Shown: positions 23,006 through 32,476, counted from the first letter of the stretch. The stretch: DNA of 64,000 nt from Litorivita sp040371945 (GCF_040371945.1 NZ_BAABWS010000001.1:310001-374000), one strand, 5' to 3'. The notes: a model not told the origin generated them from the letters alone. A program made the numbers and translations.

Positions 23006-24151
23006 ATGGCCCTTGATGACACGCCTGCATTGAACTCGCTCGGCTTTGCCAAACCTCCCAGCGAAACCCGCGTGGTCGTCGCCATGTCCGGCGGTGTCGA
23101 CAGCTCTGTCGTGGCGGCGATGTTGGCCGAGGAAGGCTATGACGTGGTGGGCGTGACCTTGCAGCTTTACGATCATGGCGCGGCCTTGGCCAAAAAAGGC
23201 GCCTGCTGCGCCGGTGTGGATATCCATGACGCGCGCCGCGTGGCCGAGGAAATGGGATTTCCGCATTATGTTCTGGATTATGAAAACATTTTCCAAGACG
23301 CCGTGATCGACGAATTCGCCGACAGCTACCTTGCGGGCGCCACGCCCGTGCCCTGCATCCGCTGCAACGAGCGGGTGAAATTCAAAGACCTGCTAGAGAC
23401 CGCCAAGGATCTGGATGCCGATTGCATGGCCACGGGGCATTATATCCAACGGGTCATGGGCGAACGGGGGCCAGAGCTGCACTCCGCCGCCGATGCGAAC
23501 CGCGATCAAAGCTATTTCCTCTTTTCCACCACGGCCGAGCAACTGGATTATCTGCGCTTCCCGCTCGGGCATCTGCCCTCCAAGGACGCCACCCGCGCAT
23601 TGGCGGCGAAATACGGGCTGGCCGTGGCGGACAAACCCGACAGTCAGGACATCTGCTTTGTCCCCAACGGCAACTATGCCTCGGTGATCGAAAAACTGCG
23701 CCCTGGTGCGGCAGAAGCCGGTGATATCGTCGATACCGACGGCAATGTCTTGGGCCACCATAACGGCGTCATCCATTACACCATCGGGCAACGCCGCGGC
23801 CTCGGCATCGGCGGTCTGGCCGATCCGCTCTATGTGGTGCGTCTGGATGTGGACAAAAAACATGTCATCGTCGGGCCGAAAGAATTGCTCTCGACCCGCA
23901 CCATTCCGGTGCGCGAGATCAACTGGATCGGCGAGGGCGATTTGATGGATATGAAAGAGCGCGAAATTGCCGTGCGGGTGCGATCGACCCGTCCGCCGCG
24001 CCCTGCAATCTTGCGCCCGCTTTCCGCGACCGAGGCCGAGGTGGAATTGCTCACCCCCGAAGAAGGCGTCTCGCCGGGGCAGGCTTGCGTGTTCTACGAT
24101 CCCGACAGCCCGCGCATCTTTGGCGGCGGTTGGATCTGGCGCGGCTACTGA
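23006..24151 (+). CDS. mnmA: tRNA-specific 2-thiouridylase MnmA
   Basis: Adds sulfur to uridine 34 of Lys, Glu and Gln tRNAs. The 381-residue product has the PP-loop ATP site SGGVDSS at 28-34. The catalytic cysteines are C120 in CIRCNERVKF and the persulfide-forming C217 in SQDICFVP; MATGHY and the C-terminal beta-barrel (TIGQRRGLGI) are also present. A short N-terminal extension of ~20 residues precedes the conserved core, common in this order. It is divergent from sciP and converges with lpxB (9 bp gap). Confidence 0.97.
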   Translation: MALDDTPALNSLGFAKPPSETRVVVAMSGGVDSSVVAAMLAEEGYDVVGVTLQLYDHGAALAKKGACCAGVDIHDARRVAEEMGFPHYVLDYENIFQDAVIDEFADSYLAGATPVPCIRCNERVKFKDLLETAKDLDADCMATGHYIQRVMGERGPELHSAADANRDQSYFLFSTTAEQLDYLRFPLGHLPSKDATRALAAKYGLAVADKPDSQDICFVPNGNYASVIEKLRPGAAEAGDIVDTDGNVLGHHNGVIHYTIGQRRGLGIGGLADPLYVVRLDVDKKHVIVGPKELLSTRTIPVREINWIGEGDLMDMKEREIAVRVRSTRPPRPAILRPLSATEAEVELLTPEEGVSPGQACVFYDPDSPRIFGGGWIWRGY

Positions 24152-24160
24152 CCCGCCGCG

Positions 24161-25318
24161 CTAACGGTCCAATCCGCGCAAAACCGCCCGCGCCGCCCGC
24201 ACTCCCGGTGCCTCGCCGCCCTTGCCCAAACGCTCCATCGTGACGGCCATCGCCGCGCGCTGCGCCTCGGGATGGGCCAGAACCGCCTCGATGGCGGGGG
24301 CGATTTTGGCGGGATCACAGTTTTTGCCGATAAATTCGGGGATGATCCGCGTATCCGACACAAGGCTGACCAAAGTCACGGTGTCGATCTTGAGCATGCG
24401 GCTGATGATGATCCGGCTCAGCCAGCTCATATCATAGGCGATAACCATCGGCGTGTCGGCCGCGGCGAGTTCGAGCGACACGGTGCCCGAGGCCGCAAGC
24501 GCCATATCGGCGGCCTTGAAGGCTGCGCGTTTGAGCGCGGCGTAAGCCTCTGGCGTCATGCCCTCGGGGTCGAGAATGACCGGATCGACGGGCCAATCGC
24601 GCGTGGCCGCCCGAACCGCTTGGGTCACATTGCCCGTGGTCGGCACCACGACGCGCATATCGGGATGCGCCGCCATGACAGGGGCCAAGGCCGCGCCGAA
24701 CACAGGCGCCAACCGCCCAACCTCGCCGCGCCGCGATCCGGGCAAGACGAGCATCATCGGCGCATCGCCTATCGCATGGGCGGCGCGAAACGCCTCGGCC
24801 TCGGCCTGCGCCGCAACAGGTTCGGCAACCACCGGATGGCCGACGAAATCGCATTCCATCCCCGCCGCCGTCATATAGGGCGGCTCGAAGGGAAACAGCG
24901 CCAACACATGGTCGATGATCTGCGCCATCTTCGCCGCCCTGCCCGCGCGCCACGCCCAAACCGTCGGCGCGACATAATGCACCGTGCGAATGGAGGTGCG
25001 CGCCTTGACCCGCCGCGCCACGCGCAGGGAAAAATCGGGGCTGTCGATGGTGATCAGAACATCGGGATTGGCCGCAATCACCGCCTCGGCGGTCTCGTTG
25101 ATGCGGCGCATCAAATGGCGGTATTTGGGCAGGATTTCCGCAATCCCCATGACCGAAAGCTCATCCATGGGAAACCGGCTTTGCAAGCCTTTGCTTTGCA
25201 TCAATGGCCCGCCAACGCCTTGGAATTGCACGCCGTTTTGCAAACTTTGCAAGCCTTCCATCAAAGCCGCGCCCAGCTTGTCGCCCGAGGCTTCGCCCGC
25301 AATGATGAAAACCCTCAC
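24161..25318 (-). CDS. lpxB: Lipid-A-disaccharide synthase
   Basis: Joins UDP-diacylglucosamine and lipid X to form the lipid A disaccharide at the inner membrane. The GT-B-fold protein of 385 residues starts with VRVFIIAGEASGDKLG, the LpxB signature, followed by GVGGP, IDSPDFSLR, YVAPTVWAWR, FVGHP and LPGSRRGE. A GTG start at 25318 was chosen because it overlaps the lpxI stop in a GTGA junction; a longer frame from 25339 is possible but less likely. It ends the lipid A run. Confidence 0.96.
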   Translation of the reverse strand: MRVFIIAGEASGDKLGAALMEGLQSLQNGVQFQGVGGPLMQSKGLQSRFPMDELSVMGIAEILPKYRHLMRRINETAEAVIAANPDVLITIDSPDFSLRVARRVKARTSIRTVHYVAPTVWAWRAGRAAKMAQIIDHVLALFPFEPPYMTAAGMECDFVGHPVVAEPVAAQAEAEAFRAAHAIGDAPMMLVLPGSRRGEVGRLAPVFGAALAPVMAAHPDMRVVVPTTGNVTQAVRAATRDWPVDPVILDPEGMTPEAYAALKRAAFKAADMALAASGTVSLELAAADTPMVIAYDMSWLSRIIISRMLKIDTVTLVSLVSDTRIIPEFIGKNCDPAKIAPAIEAVLAHPEAQRAAMAVTMERLGKGGEAPGVRAARAVLRGLDR

Positions 25319-26229
25319 GCGCCGCGCTCCTTGATCCACAAGAACATGCCCATGGCATCCAAAATTGCCACCACACGCGGCAGGTCCAAGACCATCACAC
25401 CGCCCGCCTCGATGATAATCCCGTCAAACCCGCCCTCGGCGGCGTGCATTGCCGTCGCAGGGCCAATTGTGGGCAAATCAGCGCGGCGGTCCTGATCCGG
25501 TTTTGGCGCTTTGAACAAGACCGCACCTGGCGCAGAGTTGGGCGCAGGGGCTTGCGGCTGCGCCGCGTCAAACCAAGTGCGCACCCACTGCGACAGCTGG
25601 TCCAACCCGACCTCCAACAGATCGCGGGTCAAAAGCGGCGGCTCATAGCGCGGGTGAAACGTTGCGAGCATCGCATCGGTGCCCGCATCGTCTTCGCGCG
25701 CCAAAATCACGCCGTCTTTGATCACGCTGGCTTGGCCGAGATCCGCCGCGCCCATTTCGACCAGCGCGCGCGCGCCCGCCGCCGCATCCGCGCGGTGGCG
25801 CGCCTCGGGCTGCGCCTTGGTCGGCACGCCCGCAGGCTGCGTCAGATCGCCGACCAATTCATCCGCGCCGCGAATGGTAAATCCGGTTTGCTCGAAGATT
25901 TGCATAACCAGACGCAGAGCACCATCATCGCCCTTGGCCAAAGCCTCTTGGAAGAGCGGCACAAGCGGCAACGTGTCCCGATCCAAAGCGGCGGGATCGA
26001 TCACCGGCCGGTCAATCGCCCCGCACAGGCAGACATCGGTCACCCCCGCCTCGCCCAGACGGATCAAAAGCGATCCCAGATGCTCGATCCGGAAACTCAG
26101 CTCCGGCGCCGCCCCGTCAGGGAGGTGCCCCGCCAGCGCACAGACCATCGGGCGCGGCAGGCCCTGCGCCTCTTGCGAGGCGATGATCTCGGCGGGAAGG
26201 CTCCCGCGCCCTGCAATCAGCGCCAGCAT
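25315..26229 (-). CDS. lpxI: UDP-2,3-diacylglucosamine pyrophosphatase LpxI
   Basis: Hydrolyses UDP-diacylglucosamine to lipid X; alphaproteobacteria use LpxI instead of LpxH. The 304-residue protein has the N-terminal Rossmann-like start LALIAGRGSLPAEI and the C-terminal catalytic domain with KAPKPDQDRRADLPTIGP, the conserved Asp-containing motif of the family (formerly DUF1009). A Pro/Ala-rich linker (AQPQAPAPNSAP) lies before the catalytic motif and makes it slightly longer than usual. It is coupled to lpxB by a 4-bp overlap. Confidence 0.94.
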   Translation of the reverse strand: MLALIAGRGSLPAEIIASQEAQGLPRPMVCALAGHLPDGAAPELSFRIEHLGSLLIRLGEAGVTDVCLCGAIDRPVIDPAALDRDTLPLVPLFQEALAKGDDGALRLVMQIFEQTGFTIRGADELVGDLTQPAGVPTKAQPEARHRADAAAGARALVEMGAADLGQASVIKDGVILAREDDAGTDAMLATFHPRYEPPLLTRDLLEVGLDQLSQWVRTWFDAAQPQAPAPNSAPGAVLFKAPKPDQDRRADLPTIGPATAMHAAEGGFDGIIIEAGGVMVLDLPRVVAILDAMGMFLWIKERGA

Positions 26230-26237
26230 CGGCGGCT

Positions 26238-27041
26238 CTACCTCGGGGTCAGGAAGGAGCGGTCGCTCTCTCCGGTCACGAAATCGACGATCTGGCGCAC
26301 ATAGGCGCTTTCGGTATCCTCGCCCAAACGGCGCGCGCGGTCTTGGAAGGTGCCCTCGCCTTGGGCCAGCATCTGAAACGCGGCGCGCAGGGCGGTGATA
26401 TCACTGCGCTGCACACCGCGGCGCTTGAGACCGACCAGATTGAGCCCGTCCAATTCGCCGCGCGGCGCTTGGACCAACCCATATGGGATCACGTCATTGG
26501 TCACCATGGTGACCGCGCCGATGATCGCGCCTTGGCCGATGCGCACCCATTGATGCACGCCCACCAGACCGCCGATGATCACGTCATCCTCGACAATGCA
26601 ATGCCCCGCCAAAGCGGCGTTATTGACCACGATGACACGGTTGCCGACCTGCACGTCATGGGCAATGTGACAGCCCGCCATGAACAGCCCGTCATCCCCC
26701 ACGCGGGTCACCCCGCCGCCGCCCTCGGTGCCCGCGTTCATGGTCACATGTTCGCGGATACGGTTGCGCGCGCCGATTTCAAGACGCGATTTTTCGCCTT
26801 TGAATTTAAGATCTTGCGGGATTTCGCCGATACAGGCGAAGGAGAAAATCACGCTGTCTTCGCCCACCACCGTATCGCCGGTCACGACCACATGGCTTTT
26901 GAGCTCGACGCCGTCGCGCAGCACCACATCGGGGCCGACATGGCAAAACGGGCCGATACGCACGCCCTGCCCGATCTGTGCGCCCGTCTCGATGACGGCG
27001 CTGGGGTGAATACTCGGGCTGTCTTGGGTCTTGGTGGCCAT
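26238..27041 (-). CDS. lpxA: UDP-N-acetylglucosamine acyltransferase
   Basis: First step of lipid A synthesis, adding a hydroxyacyl chain from ACP to UDP-GlcNAc. From ATG 27041 it has 267 residues, the family length. Left-handed beta-helix hexapeptide repeats run from SIHPSAVIETGAQIG onward; the catalytic histidine lies in MAGCHIAHDVQVGN. The C-terminal helical part includes GLNLVGLKRRG. The start is 5 bp after the fabZ stop; longer upstream frames overlap fabZ and are rejected. Confidence 0.97.
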   Translation of the reverse strand: MATKTQDSPSIHPSAVIETGAQIGQGVRIGPFCHVGPDVVLRDGVELKSHVVVTGDTVVGEDSVIFSFACIGEIPQDLKFKGEKSRLEIGARNRIREHVTMNAGTEGGGGVTRVGDDGLFMAGCHIAHDVQVGNRVIVVNNAALAGHCIVEDDVIIGGLVGVHQWVRIGQGAIIGAVTMVTNDVIPYGLVQAPRGELDGLNLVGLKRRGVQRSDITALRAAFQMLAQGEGTFQDRARRLGEDTESAYVRQIVDFVTGESDRSFLTPR

Positions 27042-27046
27042 CAGGC

Positions 27047-27508
27047 TCACTCCTTCGGCAAGTCCATCATTGCAGTAAACTCGACCTCGCAGGCCATTTC
27101 GCCATCGACCGTCGCCACGCCGCCGAATTTCCACACCTTGCCGCCCGGTTTGCCGCGCAGGGTTTCGAGCTTCATCTCGACCACATCGCCAGGCACGACC
27201 ATGCGGCGGAATTTGCATTTATCAATCGCCATGAAATAGACGAGCATATTCTTGTCGGCCATCTCCAAAGCCGTGCCCACCATCACCGCCGCCGTTTGCG
27301 CCATGGCCTCGACAATCGTCACGCCGGGCATGATCGGATTGGAGGGAAAATGGCCCTGAAAATGCGGCTCGTTCATGGTGACATTCTTGATGCCTCTGGC
27401 CGATTGATAGCCGTCGATATCGACCACTTTATCTACCAACAAAAACGGATAGCGGTGCGGAATAATGCGCTGGATCAGGTGGATATCGGCGGTTTGTAGC
27501 TCGCTCAT
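27047..27508 (-). CDS. fabZ: 3-hydroxyacyl-ACP dehydratase FabZ
   Basis: Dehydrates hydroxyacyl-ACP in fatty acid elongation; linkage to lpxA balances lipid A and phospholipid synthesis. The 153-residue hotdog protein has IIPHRYPFLLVDKV and the active-site block HFQGHFPSNPIMPGVTIVEAMAQ with catalytic His and Glu. ATG 27508 follows AAAGGAC at good spacing, which decides against a start at 27535. Confidence 0.97.
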   Translation of the reverse strand: MSELQTADIHLIQRIIPHRYPFLLVDKVVDIDGYQSARGIKNVTMNEPHFQGHFPSNPIMPGVTIVEAMAQTAAVMVGTALEMADKNMLVYFMAIDKCKFRRMVVPGDVVEMKLETLRGKPGGKVWKFGGVATVDGEMACEVEFTAMMDLPKE

Positions 27509-27624
27509 GGAATGTCCTTTCGCTGTGCGCATCACGGGATCGGCACGGATTTGTCATTGGCCTGCTGTGCCAGTTTGAGGCAGCCCGCCCTGAGTAGCAA
27601 CTCCCCCCGCGCGCGGCAAGAGCG

Positions 27625-28305
27625 TCACTCGCTTGCGGGGGCCGCAGGCGGGTTTTGGGTGGGCGCGGAGGGCTCGGCGGGTTGCGGCGCCGCCTCCCCA
27701 TCCGCGGCACCGGTGCCGATCACCTCGTCCACGCGCGCAATCGCCCGATCGGTGATATCCACCGCGTCGAAGCGTTTGAGCACATAGCGCCGCTCGATCA
27801 ACACGCTGGCACCGATGTCTTGCATCAACTCGGTGAGCACCGGATCGGCGGCTTGCAAGAACAACCGCTGCGCCGCCTCGTTGTCTTGGCCCAAAGCGGC
27901 GACCTTGGCGTCCTGCTCGCGGCGGATGCGTTGAACCTTTTCGTCAAACGCATCGGCAAGCGCGCGAAAATCCGCCGCCGCCATGCCCGCACGGTCTTCG
28001 GTCAACCCTTGCTCTTCGGCGCCCAGCTCGGCCTCGATCTTGCGGTTTTCGGCTACAAGCGCAGTGCGGCGCGCCTCGAAATCGCGCGCGACACGGCCAC
28101 CAAAGGCCGATTCAATAAAGAAGCGGTCCAGATCGATCACCACGACGGAGCTTGAGTTCAGACCGGCATTTTGATCCAGCTGAAATCCTGCACTCGCATT
28201 GGGCAAGGCTCCGGCCTGCTGCGCGGTCAGCGGCGCCGCCACGCAAAGCGGTGCAACAACCGCCAAGCCCCGCGCCACTGCCAATAAAAGGCCCCGCCGC
28301 ATCAT
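27625..28305 (-). CDS. OmpH/Skp-family periplasmic chaperone
   Basis: Chaperone expected to carry unfolded outer-membrane proteins to the Bam complex. From ATG 28305 there are 226 residues. A signal peptide (MMRRGLLLAVARGLAVVAPL) leads to an AAP/TAQ cleavage region. The strand VVVIDLDRFFIESAFG and a long charged coiled coil (~70-150) match Skp/OmpH; the C-terminal tail is Pro/Ala/Glu-rich and likely disordered. It follows bamA by 4 bp, the usual order. Confidence 0.88.
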   Translation of the reverse strand: MMRRGLLLAVARGLAVVAPLCVAAPLTAQQAGALPNASAGFQLDQNAGLNSSSVVVIDLDRFFIESAFGGRVARDFEARRTALVAENRKIEAELGAEEQGLTEDRAGMAAADFRALADAFDEKVQRIRREQDAKVAALGQDNEAAQRLFLQAADPVLTELMQDIGASVLIERRYVLKRFDAVDITDRAIARVDEVIGTGAADGEAAPQPAEPSAPTQNPPAAPASE

Positions 28306-28309
28306 CGGC

Positions 28310-30670
28310 TTAGAAATTGGTCGAGATGGACAGATCGAAGGTCTGCTCTTTGTCAAACGCCTCTTTTTTCAAAGCATGGGTCCAGTTGAACCGCAACGGC
28401 CCCACAGGTGTTTTCCAAAACAGAGACAAACCAACGACTTGCCGCGCCGAGCCGCTTTCATAAAGCACGTCGGTTGCGCCCGCAGTGGTGGCATCATTCA
28501 GGCCCCAGACATTGCCAACATCAAAGAACGCCCCGCCGCGCATCCCGTATTCTTCGGGGATGCCGAGCGGGAATTCGGCCTCGAAACGGGCGACGGCATA
28601 CATATTGCCGCCCAAGGCATCATTCACGCCCGCACCGTCATATTGACGCGGCCCGATACCATCGGGTTCGAACCCGCGCATCAGGCTTTGCCCGAACAAG
28701 AACCGGTCGGTGACGCGGCTTGCGTCCGATCCGTTAAAGGCCAAGGCTCCGCCCTCAACCGTGGCACGCAGGGTGACCTCGTCGTTAAAGACGGTGGTCT
28801 GCGCGACCGCCTTCGCGGTGGAGCGAATGAACTGCACATCGCCGCCCAAACCGGCCAATTCCTGACCAAATTCAAAGAGCACACCGGCATTGGGGTTTAG
28901 CCCCGTGCGGCGGCTGTCGTAGGAGAAGCTATACCCGATCCCGCTGTCGATCTTGCTGCCTTGATCCGCTTCGGCGCGCAAAATGCTGCCAAGGTTGGAT
29001 GCCGGATCGTAGGTCATATCGACCATATTGGCGAAATAATGCAGCCGCACCCGCGACAGATCGCTCACGGGGAAACTGATCCCCGTTTGGAACGACCCGA
29101 TCTCGGTATCATAGAGCGAGAATTGATTGTCCGTATTGGTCAAAGCTGCCGAAATATCAAACCGCAGATCGCGCCCCAAAAACGCCGGCTCGGTGAAGCC
29201 AAAGCTATAGGCGGTATCGGAATCCGTGCCCGCGATGGTAAAGCTAAGCTGTTGCCCGCGCCCGAGGAAGTTCGACTCGTTGAATTTCGCAACAAGGCCA
29301 AGGCCGCTGTTGGAGCTGAACGTGCCGCCAAAGGACAGCGAGCCGGTGCTCTTTTCCTCGACATTCACATCAACCACAACCTTATCAGGGCTGGAGCCTT
29401 CGCGCGCATTCACATCGGCATTGGCAAAATAGCCCAAGGATTTCACCCGCTCGGCGCTTTCGCGAATTTCGCGCGGGTTGAACGGGTCGCCTTCGACGAT
29501 GCGGAACTGGCGGCGCACCACGCTGTCGAGCGTCGTGGCGTTGCCTTCGATATCGATCCGTTCGACAAAGACGCGCGGGCCTTTGGACAGGACAAATTCG
29601 ATATCCAGCGTCAGGTCGCGATCATTGCGCGTCACGCGCGGTTCGACGCGCATGAAATCAATGCCCTTGCGCACGGCCAAACGCTCCATCCGCGCAATCG
29701 CATTTTCGATATCAACGGGAGAATAGACCTGCCCCGACTTGATCTTCATCACCGCGCCAAATTCGTCGGCATCGACATTGGACATTTCGGAAACGGTGGT
29801 CACCTCGCCCAAACGGAACTGTTGCCCCTCTTGAACATTGAAGGTGACGAAATAGCCGTCACGCTCGCGCGCAAGCTCGGCATTCACCGAGGTGGTGCGA
29901 AAATCGACATAGCCGCGCGAGAGGTAGAAATCGCGCAAGACCTGTTTGTCGAACTCGATCCGGTCCTCAACCACGGTGTCGCGCTTGATCAAGATGCGCA
30001 AAAGACCGGCCTGTTTGGTGCTCAAAACACGGCGCAGGCGGCTGTCGGAAAAGGCACGGTTGCCGACAAAACCAAGGCGCGAGATTTCGGTAACCGCACC
30101 TTCGAAAATTTCAAACACCAGATCGACGCGGTTGTCGCTGCGCCGGATGATCCGCGGCGTTACGCGCGCCGAGGTGCGCCCCTCATTGGCATAGGCTTCG
30201 CTCAGCGCGGCGGCGTCGCGCTCCGCGGTGGTCGGGCTGAACACAAGGCGCGGGCGGGACTGGACCACCTGCTCAAGCACCTCATCCTTGATCCGCCGGT
30301 TGCCCTCAAAGCTGATGCGGTTGATGGTCGGGTATTCCTTGACCGCGATGCGCAAGGTATTGCCGCTCGGCGCGATCTCGACGCTTTCAAACAGGCCCGA
30401 GCCCAAAATCCGCTGATACGCATCATTGAGCTGACCGGCAGAGATGGTCTGGCCTTTGGCGATTCCTGCGTAGGACAGGATCGTGCTGGCATCGACGCGC
30501 TGGTTGCCGTCCACCGCGACATTGGTAAAGCGGTAGCTCTGCGCATATGCGGCTTGCGGCAAAACGCCCGAAGCCGTTGCAATTGAAAGAAAAGCTGCGG
30601 TGCTCAAAAGCCGAAGCGTTGCCGTGTGCCCAGCAGGTTTTTGACGCCCGCCCTCATTGTTATCGGTCAT
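28310..30670 (-). CDS. bamA: Outer-membrane protein assembly factor BamA
   Basis: Core of the Bam complex that inserts beta-barrels into the outer membrane. The 786-residue protein has a signal peptide ending near QAAYAQS (~residue 44), preceded by a longer-than-usual polar N-terminus. Five POTRA repeats follow (YRFTNVAVDGNQRVD, INRISFEGNRRI, EISRLGFVGNRAF, FRLGEVTTVSEM, FVERIDIEGNATT) and a C-terminal 16-strand barrel with FGFTEPAF, DRFLFGQSLMRGFEPDGIGPR and a terminal Phe (SISTNF). A promoter with a perfect TTGACA lies just upstream. Confidence 0.97.
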   Translation of the reverse strand: MTDNNEGGRQKPAGHTATLRLLSTAAFLSIATASGVLPQAAYAQSYRFTNVAVDGNQRVDASTILSYAGIAKGQTISAGQLNDAYQRILGSGLFESVEIAPSGNTLRIAVKEYPTINRISFEGNRRIKDEVLEQVVQSRPRLVFSPTTAERDAAALSEAYANEGRTSARVTPRIIRRSDNRVDLVFEIFEGAVTEISRLGFVGNRAFSDSRLRRVLSTKQAGLLRILIKRDTVVEDRIEFDKQVLRDFYLSRGYVDFRTTSVNAELARERDGYFVTFNVQEGQQFRLGEVTTVSEMSNVDADEFGAVMKIKSGQVYSPVDIENAIARMERLAVRKGIDFMRVEPRVTRNDRDLTLDIEFVLSKGPRVFVERIDIEGNATTLDSVVRRQFRIVEGDPFNPREIRESAERVKSLGYFANADVNAREGSSPDKVVVDVNVEEKSTGSLSFGGTFSSNSGLGLVAKFNESNFLGRGQQLSFTIAGTDSDTAYSFGFTEPAFLGRDLRFDISAALTNTDNQFSLYDTEIGSFQTGISFPVSDLSRVRLHYFANMVDMTYDPASNLGSILRAEADQGSKIDSGIGYSFSYDSRRTGLNPNAGVLFEFGQELAGLGGDVQFIRSTAKAVAQTTVFNDEVTLRATVEGGALAFNGSDASRVTDRFLFGQSLMRGFEPDGIGPRQYDGAGVNDALGGNMYAVARFEAEFPLGIPEEYGMRGGAFFDVGNVWGLNDATTAGATDVLYESGSARQVVGLSLFWKTPVGPLRFNWTHALKKEAFDKEQTFDLSISTNF

Positions 30671-30703
30671 GTGTCAACCCAGTCTGACGTGCCATTTTGC
30701 ACC

Positions 30704-30732
30704 TTGCTATCCCTATAGCACAGACTTGTCAA
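30704..30732 (-). promoter_or_regulatory. Candidate promoter of bamA
   Basis: On the minus strand a perfect TTGACA (30732-30727) is followed after 17 bp by TAGCAA (30709-30704), about 34 bp before the bamA start. The -10 element is weak, so it may depend on an activator. Confidence 0.5.
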
Positions 30733-30740
30733 AACCGCAA

Positions 30741-30765
30741 AATAGAGTGGCGCCCGAAAGGCGCC
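30741..30765 (-). terminator. Possible terminator of the 44-aa gene
   Basis: GGCGCC (30760-30765) pairs with GGCGCC (30749-30754) around a CGAAA/TTTCG loop; reading the minus strand a CTCTATTTTG stretch follows. It separates the small gene from the bamA promoter. Confidence 0.45.
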
Positions 30766-30829
30766 TCACAAGGGGTTGGGTTTTCTACGATTTTTCACCG
30801 TTGCGCGCAGCCCGCAAGCCGACGCAGCG

Positions 30830-30964
30830 TTATTGCACGCCCCAAGAGCCGACAAAAGCGCCCGCCATCAGCGCGACAATAATCGTCGCAATATAGAGAA
30901 TCCGGTCCCAATTGATCGTGAACAGCAAGCTTAGCCCGCGATATCCCTGTGCAATGGTCTGCAT
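30830..30964 (-). CDS. 44-aa single-pass membrane protein between rseP and bamA
   Basis: A small ORF of 44 residues starting MQTIAQGYRGLSLLFTINWD and ending FVGSWGVQ. The N-terminal half is mixed (GYRGLSLLFTINWDR), and residues ~22-40 form a hydrophobic helix. The pattern aromatic-Arg-Gly then INWDR before a membrane helix looks conserved rather than random. The ribosome site is modest (AAAGGGCG). It lies inside the envelope cluster on the same strand, 174 bp after rseP, with its own hairpin terminator and the bamA promoter behind it. Function is unknown; a role in envelope assembly or stress is only guilt by association. Confidence 0.7.
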   Translation of the reverse strand: MQTIAQGYRGLSLLFTINWDRILYIATIIVALMAGAFVGSWGVQ

Positions 30965-31076
30965 CTCAAACGCCCTTTGGTGCTTTGCGCCGCGCGCAGC
31001 GGCTCATCCGCCGCGCAACGCAAAACTTGTCGCAAACCATTATGCCGTGATCAGGGCGCAAATGTGGCAAAACCAA

Positions 31077-31106
31077 GGCGGCGCGCAGGTTTCCCCGCGC
31101 GCCGCC
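31077..31106 (-). terminator. Hairpin after rseP
   Basis: GGCGGCGCGC pairs with GCGCGCCGCC (10 bp) around a 10-nt loop; the minus strand then reads TTGGTTTTG. It lies 33 bp beyond the rseP stop and could attenuate read-through into the 44-aa gene. Confidence 0.5.
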
Positions 31107-31138
31107 CATGTTTTCAACGCGTTACGCCCCGACGCCGC

Positions 31139-32476
31139 CTAGCAGGTCACATCGTTGAACAGCGCGAAAAGCATCAAGGACAAAACAATCGTCATGCCAA
31201 TCGCCATCAGTATCCGCAGCACCTTATCATTGGGCGGGCGCCCCGCCACGGCCTCATAGGCATAGAACACCAGATGCCCGCCATCGAGCATCGGGATCGG
31301 GAAAAGGTTCAAAAGCCCCACCGCCGTCGACAAAACCGCGATAAACCATATGAAGCTTTCCACGCCTTGGCTGGCCTGCGCCTTGGAAATTTTCGCAATC
31401 GAAATCGGACCCGCCATGTTACAGCTGCTGATCTGGCCGGTGATCATATGCCACAGCCCCGAGACCGAGCCGCGCATGATCTCGCCGGTTTGCGTCACCC
31501 CCGCCCAAAGCGATGTGCCGATCCCCAGAGGCGCGGTCGCCGGTTCGAAAGCCAGCCCGCCCGCAATCCCGATCCGCCAGTTGGTGGCAAAGCTGCCGCC
31601 CTCTTGCGGCTCGTCGGTGGCCCGAGGGGTCAGGACAAAATCGATCATCTCGCCGTCGCGCCAGACGTCCAGCTTGAGCGGCGTGCCCTGCGAGGCCTCG
31701 ACCGCCTCTTTAAGCTCGGCAAAGGCGGCAATCGGTGCGCCGTCCACCGCGGTGATCACATCGCCCACCTTCATGTCGATCTCATAGGCCGCCGATTTTG
31801 GCGAAAGCTGCGTCACGATCGGCGGATAAAGGTAAGGCCCCGCGACCACCCGCTCCTGCCCGCCGCGCAACACGGTGTACTCAAGCGGGCTTTGTTTGGG
31901 CAAAGCCGTCGCCAGATCGTCAAATCCGGCGCTGTCTTCGAAGGACGGCACATCCATACCGCCGATCTTGAGAATTTCATCGCCGGTCATAAGCTCGACA
32001 ATGGCCGGTCCGGTGGGCCGCATTTCGCCCACGGTCAATGGTTCGGACACCTGCCCGCGCAGCGCGATCACCACGGCGAAAACCGCGATCGACAGCATGA
32101 AATTAAACACCGGCCCCGCCGCAACCGTGGCCGCCCGCGCCCACAAAGGCGCGCCATGCATCGTATGGCGCAGCATCTCTTCGGGCATCGCCTCCATCGC
32201 CTCGCCGTCTTTGCCCGAGGCCGCATTGGCATCGCCCAGAAACTTCACATAGCCGCCAAAAGGCAGCGCCGCGAATTGCCATTTCGTGCCATGTTTATCG
32301 ACGCGCGAATAGATCACGGGGCCAAAGCCGAGGCTGAACACCTCGGCCTTGATGCCCGTCAGCCGCCCGATGATGTAGTGACCATATTCATGGATCGCCA
32401 CGATCACCGACAAAGCCACGACAAAGGCCGCGATGGTTCCCAATAGGCCGCCAAATTGCGGGATGATGTCCAGCAT
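31139..32476 (-). CDS. rseP: RIP metalloprotease RseP
   Basis: Site-2 protease of the inner membrane that cuts anti-sigma factors within the membrane. The 445-residue protein has the zinc motif HEYGH (H29, E30, H33) in the first helix and the third zinc ligand in PMLDGGHLVFYAYE near residue 400. Two PDZ-like segments lie between (GDEILKIGGMDV; VGDVITAVDGAPI). About four membrane helices are visible. It follows dxr by 68 bp, the conserved alphaproteobacterial order. Confidence 0.96.
   Translation of the reverse strand: MLDIIPQFGGLLGTIAAFVVALSVIVAIHEYGHYIIGRLTGIKAEVFSLGFGPVIYSRVDKHGTKWQFAALPFGGYVKFLGDANAASGKDGEAMEAMPEEMLRHTMHGAPLWARAATVAAGPVFNFMLSIAVFAVVIALRGQVSEPLTVGEMRPTGPAIVELMTGDEILKIGGMDVPSFEDSAGFDDLATALPKQSPLEYTVLRGGQERVVAGPYLYPPIVTQLSPKSAAYEIDMKVGDVITAVDGAPIAAFAELKEAVEASQGTPLKLDVWRDGEMIDFVLTPRATDEPQEGGSFATNWRIGIAGGLAFEPATAPLGIGTSLWAGVTQTGEIMRGSVSGLWHMITGQISSCNMAGPISIAKISKAQASQGVESFIWFIAVLSTAVGLLNLFPIPMLDGGHLVFYAYEAVAGRPPNDKVLRILMAIGMTIVLSLMLFALFNDVTC

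Noticed and set aside
28961..30586. A 541-codon plus-strand frame opposite bamA
   Set aside because: bamA is unambiguous and the antisense text lacks any domain.
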